DNA from: Ilyobacter_A sp963675185
GTDB taxonomy: Bacteria; Fusobacteriota; Fusobacteriia; Fusobacteriales; Fusobacteriaceae
Reading direction: 5' to 3'
DNA length: 64,000 nucleotides
Assembly: GCA_963675185.2 (NCBI GenBank)
Contig: CAXXOH010000002.1
Span: 496,001 to 560,000 of the forward strand
The notes under the pieces are model-generated. The model was not told where the DNA came from. It was given only the letters and a program-made list of their open reading frames with translations, and ran no database searches. The position numbers were made by a program, and so were the translations under genes. Positions 35,613 to 43,750 of the stretch are shown here, piece by piece. The stretch's first letter is position 1; each line of letters starts with the position of its first letter.

Positions 35613-35717
35613 CTTTCGCATACATTACGATGCCCAAGGCATCTTTTTTATTTTTTGTAAAAATTTACGCTTTTCTCAGAACTTCAATATCTTTAGTTTA
35701 TATAAATATTTAACTGA

Positions 35718-36093
35718 TTAATTAACTCAAGTTGCTACTTAATTAAATAAGCGATTAATTACTGAGTTTATCTACAATAGCTTTTTTCGGCCACAGAGTT
35801 TCACAGAGCTTTTAAATATGAGTTTCACAGAAAAAACAACCTAAAATAAAAATAATTTTTTGTCACGAATTTTCACGGATCACACGAATCGATTAAAATC
35901 TCTAGGCTATGCTTTATTTGCATATCTTTGTTTATTTTTTCTCTGCGAAACTCTTTATTCTCCTCTGTGTCACTCTGTGACCTAAATATCTTTTATTAGT
36001 GTCCATTCGTGCGATTTGTGACTAAAACAGATATTTTTCATTTTTATGACTTTAGATAAAGTTTAGATACAACTAGCAACTTAGGTTAATTAA
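35718..36093. repeat. MITE-like repeat, copy 2 (intact), 376 bp
   Basis: Bounded by inverted repeats TTAATTAAC..AAGTTGCTA (35718-35737) and TAGCAACTTAGGTTAATTAA (36074-36093), 18 of 20 matching. Inside, in order, are CCACAGAGTTTCACAGAG (35791-35808), GTCACGAATTTTCACGGATC (35862-35881), CTCTGCGAAACTC and CTCTGTGTCACTCTGTGA (35941-35980), and ATTCGTGCGATTTGTGAC (36005-36022). The third and fourth blocks are reverse complements of the first and second. There is no coding frame. It aligns throughout with the intron-split copy at 17.4-19.6 kb. Confidence 0.75.
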
Positions 36094-36147
36094 CCTAAGT
36101 TCCTACTTCGGAAATTTTGCGATAAAATATTTCTAAAATACAACTTT
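36086..36147 (+). repeat. Dispersed 60-bp repeat, copy a
   Basis: Matches 38278-38338 in inverted orientation at about 50 of 60 bases, running from AATTAACC to ACAACTTT. Its left end forms a perfect 24-base palindrome with the MITE end (36078-36101, AACTTAGGTTAA and its complement). Confidence 0.6.
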
Positions 36148-36159
36148 AGTAGCACATAT

Positions 36160-36193
36160 AAAAAAGTCTTCAGCATTAGCTGAAGACTTTTTT
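36160..36193. terminator. Terminator of the maltoporin-like gene
   Basis: Perfect stem AAAAAAGTCTTCAGC/GCTGAAGACTTTTTT with loop ATTA, T runs on both strands. A second hairpin, AAACCCCGA/TCGGGGTTT, lies at 36199-36223 between it and the gene, without a T run. Confidence 0.85.
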
Positions 36194-36266
36194 ATATGAA
36201 ACCCCGAGTAGCAGTCGGGGTTTCTTAGGGAGAAGTAAATCGTAATGAAAATATTTTTAAACTATA

Positions 36267-37571
36267 TTAGAACCATACTTCAGCTTGCACACCGAAGTTT
36301 AAACCGTCGTCTGCCGTAGCAGAATCGCCGATTTGTGAGATAGCATTTAAGTCATCGTCCCACATAGCGTATGTAACGAAGGTTCTGATTTCAGGCCTAG
36401 CCCAGAAGCTTTCTGTGTCAAGCTTGAATGTAGGCGCAAAAGTAAGTTTTGTGATACTTCCATCCACACCTAAACTATCATAGTCTACAAAGTCATAACC
36501 TGCCTCAAACTGAAGTTCGAAGTTTTTGTTTACCTTGTAGACCGGTCTAACGCCAGCAGAGACCCAGGTTTGGTCGTCTCCATAGTCGTCACTTCCATAA
36601 TCCTCTCTTTCTTCTAATATAGCTTGTGCAAATAGATCCCATTTTTCATTCAAAGGTGTAAGGCCGCTTGTTGCTAATCTGTAAGCGTGGGAGCCGCTAG
36701 AAAAATCTTCACTAGAATCAGCATATCCAAGCCTTGCACCTAGACCATCACCGTATTGAACAACTACCTTAGTTCCACCGTCAGCTACACCGTAGAAATC
36801 CCCTCTTTCATAGATTGCACCTAATTGGAAACCATCATCTGTTCCATCAGAACCTTTAGCCTGTTTAAGTGTGAGGACGTATTCCCAAGTACCATCTAAT
36901 GCTTCTACGCCTTTGTATCTAGCATCTAAGTTATATACTTTGGTATCATCATCATCCAAATCGTTTGCTATGAAAGCAAGGTTAAGGTTACCAGGTCCCA
37001 CGTTGATGTTAGTCAGCCCTGCACCTGTACCGGACATGTTTGTATACTTCCAGTCGTTGATATGAAAGTCCGCTCTTTCATAGTATCTCTTACCGGCCCA
37101 TACAGTAGCATCCGAAAAGGCTCCTGTAAATGTAGGAAGGTTACCCATCTCTACGAAAACCTGTCTTGCTTGAACATCTTTGCCAACTTCCTCATCATAG
37201 GCATCTCCGGCAAAATTAGCTAAAAGCAGCTCAAACTTCGCCCAAGAACCGTCGTCCATTCTGAAGTTTTTAACTAGGTCTGCTTCCCAACCTGTGTCAT
37301 CCTCATTTCCCAACCTGTAGCCAGTGAAACCAGGCGCATTGAAACCATCACCATCTGTTCTGTTGTCCCCGACTATCACCCCTGATCTAGCGTATCCGTG
37401 GAACTCGAAATCGTTGAAGCTGTCAGTTTTTTCCTCCACCGCTTCGACTTTTGCTTTTGTAGCGATTAGCTCCTTTTCTAGTTCCTCCAAAGTCATAGCC
37501 GCCTTCGCAGTTGTAGATAAACCAGCTAAAAGTATACATGATAACAGCGTTAAGTTTTTCTTGAAATTCAT
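36267..37571 (-). CDS. LamB-type maltoporin-like carbohydrate porin
   Basis: A 434-aa outer-membrane porin. Signal peptide (about residues 1-24), a short helical coiled segment (LEELEKELIATKAKVEAVEE, as in ScrY), then an 18-strand-type barrel. LamB hallmarks are FEFHGYARSG at the first strand, RLGNE, GKRYYERADFHINDWKY and NMSGTGAG (about 155-180), and a terminal aromatic (VWF). LamB/ScrY porins pass maltodextrins or sucrose; substrate here is unknown and no sugar transporter is adjacent. Start at 37571 (MNFKKN) chosen because GAGGGGGGG lies ten bases upstream. Confidence 0.85.
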   Translation of the reverse strand: MNFKKNLTLLSCILLAGLSTTAKAAMTLEELEKELIATKAKVEAVEEKTDSFNDFEFHGYARSGVIVGDNRTDGDGFNAPGFTGYRLGNEDDTGWEADLVKNFRMDDGSWAKFELLLANFAGDAYDEEVGKDVQARQVFVEMGNLPTFTGAFSDATVWAGKRYYERADFHINDWKYTNMSGTGAGLTNINVGPGNLNLAFIANDLDDDDTKVYNLDARYKGVEALDGTWEYVLTLKQAKGSDGTDDGFQLGAIYERGDFYGVADGGTKVVVQYGDGLGARLGYADSSEDFSSGSHAYRLATSGLTPLNEKWDLFAQAILEEREDYGSDDYGDDQTWVSAGVRPVYKVNKNFELQFEAGYDFVDYDSLGVDGSITKLTFAPTFKLDTESFWARPEIRTFVTYAMWDDDLNAISQIGDSATADDGLNFGVQAEVWF

Positions 37572-37580
37572 AGTTTCCAA

Positions 37581-38418
37581 TCCCCCCCTCTTTCTTATTG
37601 TAAATTTTTATCTTGCATTTAAGTTTAATTTTAGTTACAAAGCCGGAAAAGATTATGAGAAAAAACACTTTCCAGCTAAAATAATCTAAACCAAACCCTC
37701 TGAAGTTAATATTAGCTTGGTATTTTAAAAAGTTTAAATATAAAGAATATATCAACATATATACACCGCAGATAGAACGGTTGTACTCTTTTTAAATCAA
37801 AGGTATATGCCTGTTGTTTTAATTGAAAATTAGGAAAAATTTATTAATTAAATTAATTTTATAAAGGAAAACCTATAGTGATGTCGTATGATAATTATTA
37901 CAAAATATTGAGATTACATTTGTTTCTCTATTTTTTGAATGCGGATATCTTTATCATCCTTGGTGATAAGTTTCTAGGCACTATAAATTTTTTTACAGAG
38001 ATTTTTTCATGGTATAATTTTATGGAGAGTATCCAAAATTTAGTATTTCAATACGACATTCCTATTATCAGTGGCATCTCCCTGGGCTACACATTCCTAT
38101 AATGTTATAACATTTCGGAAATTACCGTCGAAATATATCCCGGCAATTATGGATTTTGCAACAACTTCGGCATCTCCCATATTAGTTTATGAATTTCTTG
38201 ATGTCTAGTAAGCCTAAAAATGAAAAGAACAAGTTCTAGAATTTCATTGATTGTATTTTTCATTTTATGTACTCCCAAAGTCGTACTTTAGAAATATTTC
38301 ATTGCAAAGTTCCCAAGGTAGCAACTTGGGTTAATTATGTAAAATATATCGCATTAACCCCTTAACAACAAAAGGATTTTTCCTAATAATTCGTATAGGC
38401 TAATCGAGGTGATGAAAT
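37581..38418. other. Intergenic region without a supported gene
   Basis: About 840 AT-rich bases. It must hold the porin promoter and that of the DUF523 gene, but no clear consensus pair was found. A 74-codon plus-strand frame at 37878-38102 and a 38-codon minus-strand frame at 38147-38263 (ATG with GGGAG eight bases upstream) are possible but unsupported. The right part contains repeat copy b. Confidence 0.5.
38278..38338 (-). repeat. Dispersed 60-bp repeat, copy b
   Basis: Inverted relative to 36086-36147; about 50 of 60 bases identical, including the core AAATATTTCTAAA and the GTTGCTAC motif that is also found in the MITE ends. Confidence 0.6.
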
Positions 38419-39345
38419 GTGGAAATGGTCAATGTAATCGAAAAAAAGATAAATATAGGCATATCCGCCTGCATGTATGGTGCAAAAGTCAGGTACAACA
38501 AAAAAGGCTGGGACATGCTTGGCTACCTGGGAAGGGAGGTCGCCGATTTCATATGGCACCCCATATGCCCGGAAGTCATGAGCGGTATGGGAGTTCCAAG
38601 AAATCCCATAAGTTTAAGAGGCGGTAGCGGGCACGACTTTTGGTCGGGAAAAGCTAAGGTAAAATCCAGGACCGGCAAAGACGTAGGAGATCTGATGAAA
38701 TCAGGATGCAGTTGTTGCATGGATACACTGAAAAGGGCTGGTGTCTATGTATATATTTTCATGGAGGGAAGCCCTTCCTGCGGTGTGTATAGGACCACAT
38801 TAAAAAATCAAAGACTGGGGCATCCCCCGGGGGTATTCGGCTCACTTCTTTTAAAAGAGGAATTCTTTCTAATCCCTGCACAGGATCTCCAAAGTCCTGT
38901 AAAATGGTGGGACTGGCGAAGGAGACTGCAAGCTTTTATATGGTTAAAAGAATTAAACATAGACTCCAAAGACTCTCTTTACTCTATGTGGCATATACTG
39001 AAATTCCTGTGCCAGGAGATTGATGAAGTCAGTTCCAGAGCTCTTGGTAATGAAATAGCCAACCTTTCAAAAGGAGACGATGCCGATAAGTATACCCTTA
39101 TAAAAAACAGGGTGCTTTTGATGCTTAGGCAGCCATCTTCACTAAACAAGATAAAACAGAGCCTCTGGAAAAACTACTCTTTTTTAAAAAAGCATAAAGA
39201 TCTGCAGGTAGAGGACATTCTAGAACCTACAGAACTCAGAAACATGCATCATATAGCCGAGGAGCTACTAAGAATAGAAAGATCCGCCTATGAGTACGGG
39301 ACTTTTTTTGGATCGGCACCTATTGCTTACAAACCTTCCAGATAG
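38419..39345 (+). CDS. DUF523/TudS-like protein with extra C-terminal domain
   Basis: A 308-aa protein. Residues 10-150 match DUF523 (TudS, thiouracil desulfidase): GISACMYGAKVRYN, HPICPEVMSGMGVPR and EGSPSCGVYRTT, with Cys18, Cys50 and Cys121 at the positions that hold a [4Fe-4S] cluster in TudS. Residues 155-308 are an additional helical domain (WWDWRRRLQAFIWLKE, LLMLRQPSSLNKIKQSLW) that I do not recognise. Role may be tRNA or thiouracil desulfuration (inference). Start is GTG with AGGTGA upstream. The gene's terminator is split by an insertion element. Confidence 0.75.
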   Translation: MEMVNVIEKKINIGISACMYGAKVRYNKKGWDMLGYLGREVADFIWHPICPEVMSGMGVPRNPISLRGGSGHDFWSGKAKVKSRTGKDVGDLMKSGCSCCMDTLKRAGVYVYIFMEGSPSCGVYRTTLKNQRLGHPPGVFGSLLLKEEFFLIPAQDLQSPVKWWDWRRRLQAFIWLKELNIDSKDSLYSMWHILKFLCQEIDEVSSRALGNEIANLSKGDDADKYTLIKNRVLLMLRQPSSLNKIKQSLWKNYSFLKKHKDLQVEDILEPTELRNMHHIAEELLRIERSAYEYGTFFGSAPIAYKPSR

Positions 39346-39376
39346 TCTTTAAAAGAATTTAAATAGCATTCAAAAT

Positions 39377-39393
39377 AAAAAGGAGCTGTTTCA
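39377..39393 (+). terminator. Left half of a disrupted bidirectional terminator
   Basis: AAAAAGGAGCTGTTTCA here and TGTTTCAGCTCCTTTTTTT at 40945-40963 join, after removing the insertion and one copy of TGTTTCA, into a hairpin with stem AAAAAGGAGCTG/CAGCTCCTTTTT. It would have served the DUF523 gene and the convergent beta-barrel gene. Confidence 0.85.
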
Positions 39394-40944
39394 GCCATAC
39401 CTATCAAGCTAAGAAATTTTAGGAACCTAACTTTTATATAGTTAGGTTCCTATTTTAATTTTAAAGCTAAATTTTCAAACTACAAAAAACCACTTGCAAA
39501 AATGGCTAAAAAAGTTTATTCTATTATCAGTGGTGTTCTCGGTGATTATTTGCTGGGAACTTTTTTTATTTTAGAATCAATAATTTTTTTTAATTTTGAA
39601 GTCAAGCGCATGAAACGCTTTTTAGATTTCAAAGTTTCCATGAAATCAGTCAAAACCCCCAACGAGCTTTTTATTACTCGCCTTATACTCATTTCTTTTG
39701 AGTATCCTCCATTGATACCCTTTGTAATCTCCATTAAAAGAAGCATTCTAATTAAAGTGGCATATATGTGAGTCTCTATTCTTTCTACTTTCAAGTCTTT
39801 TAGTTTATCTAATTTAAAATCAGACTTAAAAATTTTAAACAGCAATTCAATTTGCCATCTCAATTTATATATTTCGATGATTTCAGAAGGATTGAATCCC
39901 CAAAGATTAGTAATATATCCAGTAATTTCAGCAGAACTTCTTGCGTGCTTTGCGCAGTGCTCATTCCTTCTTTCTCTTTCTTCTATCTTTTGTACTTTTT
40001 TATTAGAAGTCTCTTTGTCCAATTTAGTTAGGATTACCCTAAAAGGCCTCTTGTCGTCATGGCTTCCGACTAGAAATTCATATTCTTGAGTCTCTCCTGC
40101 TTTTAGTTCTTTTCCCAACTCTCCAGCATTTGTTACCAAATACTTCGTCTTTTTTAGTAGTTTTCCCTTTGGTGAGTACTGAGGATTAGGGTTTAAAGCA
40201 AATAACCTTGTTCCGGCTTTCAAACGAGAAACAAAAGAGCTGTTTCTGCTTTCAATCTCATTGAAGTCATCAAATTTAAAGTACCCTAAATCTTTTAAAA
40301 CTAAGGAATCTGTAACTAATTTATCGTAGACATATTTAGAAAAATTTTGCTCATTTTTAGTTCCCGTAGATAAAACAGTGTTCTTAAAAGAATAATCTAA
40401 TAATTCAAGGAGAAGATTTATTTTTAAAACAGCAGGATTAGATTTGTTTGCACCTTTATACTTATTTTTTAATTTATTTGGCAATTTTATTTCAGTAGAG
40501 TCCATTAAAAAGATATTGCTGAAGCCATAATTTTTTAAAGGCTTTAGACTTATTGGATATTTGTGTTTTACAAAGAGATAAGAAAATATTTTTAAGAAAT
40601 TCTACAGAAGCCTCGCTAAACCTCTGATCAAGCGCTTGAGGAGAAATATTAATATTCTGCTTTAATAGAAGTTCAGCGCTTAATTCTTCCAAGGATGAAG
40701 TGTATAAATTATTGGAGCTGAAACAAGTTAAAGATATGAAGTTAAGAGGAGAGATTTTGCCGCTATTCCTAATTTTGAATTTAGAATACCTGGCAATTTG
40801 TTCAATATTTTTTTCCGAAAAGTAATTTAAAAATTTTGTTCTGATTTGTCTGTTTCCCAAAAGAAAAACCTTCTTCAAGGACTACTTGAAGGAGGTTTTA
40901 GCACAAATTCTATTAAATTCAAAGCTTAGCTTGATAGGTATGGC
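39394..40944 (-). mobile_element. IS4-family (IS231-like) insertion sequence, 1551 bp
   Basis: Perfect 20-base terminal inverted repeats GCCATACCTATCAAGCTAAG at 39394-39413 and 40925-40944, flanked by a 7-base target duplication TGTTTCA (39387-39393 and 40945-40951). One transposase gene, frameshifted, on the minus strand. Subterminal hairpins lie at 39419-39453 (AGGAACCTAAC stem) and 40862-40897 (CTTCAAG stem). Confidence 0.93.
39546..40878 (-). pseudogene. IS4-family transposase, frameshifted
   Basis: Two overlapping frames: 40492-40878 (128 aa, N-terminal part) and 39546-40505 (319 aa) with the DDE residues, including IFLMDSTEI at the junction and the IS4 signature YKLRWQIELLFKIFKSD (Y-x2-R-x3-E-x6-K). 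Deleting one T from the run 40531-40536 on the plus strand (one A from a run of six in the gene) restores LKNYGFSNIFLMDST. The transposase is therefore probably inactive, unless a +1 ribosomal slip at the A run is used. The first frame starts at TTG inside a hairpin. Confidence 0.88.
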
Positions 40945-40968
40945 TGTTTCAGCTCCTTTTTTTATAGA

Positions 40969-41922
40969 TTATATAGAGTAGTTAAATCCTACTACTGCTT
41001 CAAATTTATTGTTGTGGTATTCATCTAAGTCATTTCTAACATCAGCTGTAATAGCATCAAAAGCTTTAACCCCTACCCACGAATGAAGGCTTAAGTTTTC
41101 GTCAACTGTGTATTTGTATCCAAGCTTTGGTTCTATCCACATCTCTGTAGTAGATAAAGATTCTGAAGTCGCAGAACTGTTCCCGTAAGACTCTAATCCA
41201 AACTCAGTATCGAAGTAAAACCCTTTTGGAAGTTCATATGTAAAGTTTGTATAGTGCTCTAGCTCGAATACATAGAAATCTGCACTTGCTGCACTAGTGT
41301 CGTAGGATACAAGATAGTTGTAAAGTGCTGTATCAGATGTCCAGTACTCGTTCCAATTTGTAGTTAAATATACATTGGCTTCATATCTATCTCCATCTTT
41401 TATTGTCTTAGTACCACTTCCATCATCTTCTTTAGTCTTGTCATATCTTCCAAGCAGCTCAACTGTCATAGAGGTCTTATCCGTTAGGTCTGTTCCGGCA
41501 CTATAGGATACTATATACCCTGTCCCGTAAGAATCTGATCCCCCTGTAGAATCCAACGAATTCGATTCGTCGTACTCTATGCCAACCCAGATATCCTGTT
41601 TCCAATTTTTGCCCATGGCATCAAATGATCCTAGAGATTTTTGAAATCCAAACTCAGTATCCCATCCGTAGTAAGAATCTTTCCCGTCTCCGTCGTTGTC
41701 TGTTGTGTAGTCTCTGTCCACGTCAAATGTGAATGTCAAATCTTCATTTAAGGCCATATAACCTTTAGCCAGGGTCCATTCTACACTTGTAGTGTCGTCA
41801 TTCAAAGTATTTGTGGTATTATTGTTGTTTAGTTTTGCTTCATGCACCAATGTGAAATCTTCAGCATTCACAATTCCTGAAACGATAAGTAGAGAAGCAA
41901 TAAAAGTTCCTAGTTTCTTCAT
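40969..41922 (-). CDS. Outer-membrane beta-barrel protein, paralog B
   Basis: A 317-aa paralog of the protein at 33968-34927 with signal peptide (residues 1-20) and the same barrel-like strands; shared blocks include ELEHYTNFTY, PKGFYFDTEFGLESYGN, TEMWIEPKLGY and NDLDEYHNNK. It ends in FNYSI. Acidic and calcium-binding-like (DNDGDGKDS, about 77-85) loops are notable. Its own terminator was cut by the insertion element. A 47-aa lipoprotein gene precedes it by 45 bases, probably in the same transcript. Confidence 0.8.
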   Translation of the reverse strand: MKKLGTFIASLLIVSGIVNAEDFTLVHEAKLNNNNTTNTLNDDTTSVEWTLAKGYMALNEDLTFTFDVDRDYTTDNDGDGKDSYYGWDTEFGFQKSLGSFDAMGKNWKQDIWVGIEYDESNSLDSTGGSDSYGTGYIVSYSAGTDLTDKTSMTVELLGRYDKTKEDDGSGTKTIKDGDRYEANVYLTTNWNEYWTSDTALYNYLVSYDTSAASADFYVFELEHYTNFTYELPKGFYFDTEFGLESYGNSSATSESLSTTEMWIEPKLGYKYTVDENLSLHSWVGVKAFDAITADVRNDLDEYHNNKFEAVVGFNYSI

Positions 41923-41967
41923 TCTTTTCCTCCTTTATATTCTGTGTAAAGATTTGTAAAGATTAGA

Positions 41968-42111
41968 TTAAAGTCTATTACCATAATCCTCAAAAATATG
42001 GTAGCTTGCTACCTTAGACAGTCTTTCTCCTCCGTTGTCTGTCAGCACCTCTGTTCTAGCACATGCAGCAAAAGCTAATATTATCATTGCAATCATCAAT
42101 ATTTTTTTCAT
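41968..42111 (-). CDS. Small lipoprotein, 47 aa
   Basis: Reads MKKILMIAMIILAFAAC then an acidic tail ending FEDYGNRL. The cysteine at 17 follows FAA, an acceptable lipobox (a Leu or Val at -3 is more usual). The mature peptide would be about 31 residues. AGGGGGAG sits four bases before the ATG. Too short to be found by length-based calling. It probably shares a transcript with the beta-barrel paralog B; entericidin- or Lpp-like roles are only guesses. Confidence 0.6.
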   Translation of the reverse strand: MKKILMIAMIILAFAACARTEVLTDNGGERLSKVASYHIFEDYGNRL

Positions 42112-42121
42112 TTTCTCCCCC

Positions 42122-42493
42122 TTTGTAATATATATTTAAATACTTTTTACTGATATTTTTATTTTAAATCAGGAATATTTCTAGGTGGGGGTATTTCTAC
42201 CCCCGAGAGAAATGGTATATCTCATAAAATTAATTATGAACACTTAAAAGTTTTTACTTTTTATGGCTTAAAAATCTATAAATAAAGTGTTTATTTATTC
42301 TCCACTTTAGACTTTAGTTCTATGTGTGTTTTTTTAGTTCTCATAAAAAACACACAAAAGAAAACATTTGTTCTCTATGGTGCAAAAAATATCGGCGAAT
42401 TTTGTCGCCGTAACGAGAGTTGTTGTTCTCTAAATGAATAAAAAAATCGAACGGACGCTCTCTATTGCTCCTTAAAAAATAGAGGTAATTCCC
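42122..42493. other. Non-coding region with hairpins
   Basis: No gene seen. Symmetric structures: GGGGGTA/TACCCCC flanked by TTTCT and AGAAA (42179-42212), GTGTGTTTTTT/AAAAAACACAC (42321-42355) and CTCTATT/AATAGAG (42460-42483). The last two lie after tetR on the minus strand and may end its transcript. Confidence 0.4.
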
Positions 42494-43126
42494 CTATTTT
42501 AAACCCAGTCTTTCTGGTAGATTTTTCGAATATACAATTGAAAATTCTACAAGAAGTTTCCTTCCTGTTTCGTAGTCATCTAAACAATTTTCGAATATAC
42601 ATTCTATGGATTTCAGAAAAGCAATTCCTGTCCCGGATATGAGCCTTTCCTTTTCTTTCAGAAGTTTCTTATTGCCAATGATTTTTTTTAAAGCTTCCAG
42701 AAAATTTCCCACGAAGTAAGCTTCTAACTGTTCCTTAAGGTTTTCGTATTGGCTTCCCTCACTGTTGTGAAAGATTATATACGCAATACTAGAATTTTCA
42801 CCGTCAATATTAAGACCCATAATTCTATCAACAAAATCCAAAAGAAAGCTTCCTTCATCAAATTTTTTCAGAACATCATCTTTACTCATCTTATATGCCG
42901 CTGGTTCTTCCTTGAATATTTTGGTTATCTCCACATAAAACTCGCTTACCACATCTTCAAAAATAGCATCTTTGTTCTCATAATACCGGTATATATTTCC
43001 TATTGGCACCCCGGATTTTTTGGATATGGATCTTATGGTAGCTTTCATATATGATTTTTCCAAAAACTCTTCTAGTGCTGCATCGTAAATTTTCTTTCTT
43101 ACCTCATCTTTTTTTGTCTGCATCAC
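42494..43126 (-). CDS. TetR-family transcriptional regulator
   Basis: A 210-aa repressor type. The N-terminal helix-turn-helix is KATIRSISKKSGVPIGNIYRYYENKDAIF (residues about 28-56, quoted in parts: SKKSGVPIGNIYRYY); the remaining helical domain would bind an inducer and dimerise. It has its own promoter. The only transport operon near is the LolA-like/RND cluster 600 bases away, the most likely target besides itself (inference from position). Confidence 0.9.
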   Translation of the reverse strand: MMQTKKDEVRKKIYDAALEEFLEKSYMKATIRSISKKSGVPIGNIYRYYENKDAIFEDVVSEFYVEITKIFKEEPAAYKMSKDDVLKKFDEGSFLLDFVDRIMGLNIDGENSSIAYIIFHNSEGSQYENLKEQLEAYFVGNFLEALKKIIGNKKLLKEKERLISGTGIAFLKSIECIFENCLDDYETGRKLLVEFSIVYSKNLPERLGLK

Positions 43127-43166
43127 ATCTCCCGAAAAAAGAACTGTAATTCTCCATTACACGACA

Positions 43167-43195
43167 AGTATCCTCTCACCAAAATTTATTGTCAA
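43167..43195 (-). promoter_or_regulatory. Promoter of tetR
   Basis: Minus-strand -35 TTGACA (43190-43195), 17-base spacer, -10 GATACT (43167-43172). Its position directly before tetR would allow autoregulation. Confidence 0.75.
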
Positions 43196-43228
43196 GTATT
43201 TTTTTTACATTTAGAAGCTATTCGCTTT

Positions 43229-43519
43229 CTATTTCAACTTTTCTAAAGATTTTTTAGCGTCCTCAAGCTGCTGCCTTTTATCAAGAATTTTTTGTTCATA
43301 CTCTTTCTCAAGCTCCTGCAATCTCAAGTTATACTCAGCCTCTAAGGTCGAAATCTCCGTCTCGTAGAAAAAAATCTTTTTCTCTCTGTTCGATATCAGA
43401 GCTTCCCTTATCTTTACATATGAAATAAAAGACAAGACAATTACTAGGGATGCCGCTACAGAAATCTTTCTTTTGCTGTTTTTCCCACTGATTTTCCTGA
43501 ATTTTATAGTCTCATTCAT
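43229..43519 (-). CDS. Small membrane protein with coiled coil
   Basis: About 96 aa: a basic N-terminus (FRKISGKNSKRK), one membrane helix (about 20-38, SVAASLVIVLSFISYV) and a C-terminal charged coiled coil (about 50-96). The layout recalls FtsL/DivIC-like or RND-accessory proteins but I recognise no family. It sits between tetR and the divergent RND operon. Start at 43519 (ATG) chosen for GGGTG upstream. Confidence 0.55.
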   Translation of the reverse strand: MNETIKFRKISGKNSKRKISVAASLVIVLSFISYVKIREALISNREKKIFFYETEISTLEAEYNLRLQELEKEYEQKILDKRQQLEDAKKSLEKLK

Positions 43520-43750
43520 AATTATCACCCAATCTAATATATCATATCATAAAAAAAAAGACAAATAAAAAGTTCTAATTAAAGCATTCCGCAAGTTTAG
43601 CTCACAAGCCTCCCTGAGTCAAATATTCAAAGGAAATTTTTACTTCTTTCAATATATAGTATTCAGTTAGTCTCGGTTTAATTTCAGACAACTCCTTCAA
43701 ATAAAGCGGTCAATTTAAAATTATTTTTCTTAATTCAGGGGGGTGCTTTT

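Noticed and set aside
35613..36160. CRISPR array, suggested by recurring CACAGAG and CACGAAT words
   Set aside because: No regular repeat-spacer periodicity and no cas genes; the words are inverted arms of a MITE-like repeat.
37878..38102. 74-codon plus-strand frame rich in Phe, Ile and Tyr
   Set aside because: Composition is what AT-rich non-coding DNA yields; no recognisable motif, weak start context. Noted only under the intergenic entry.
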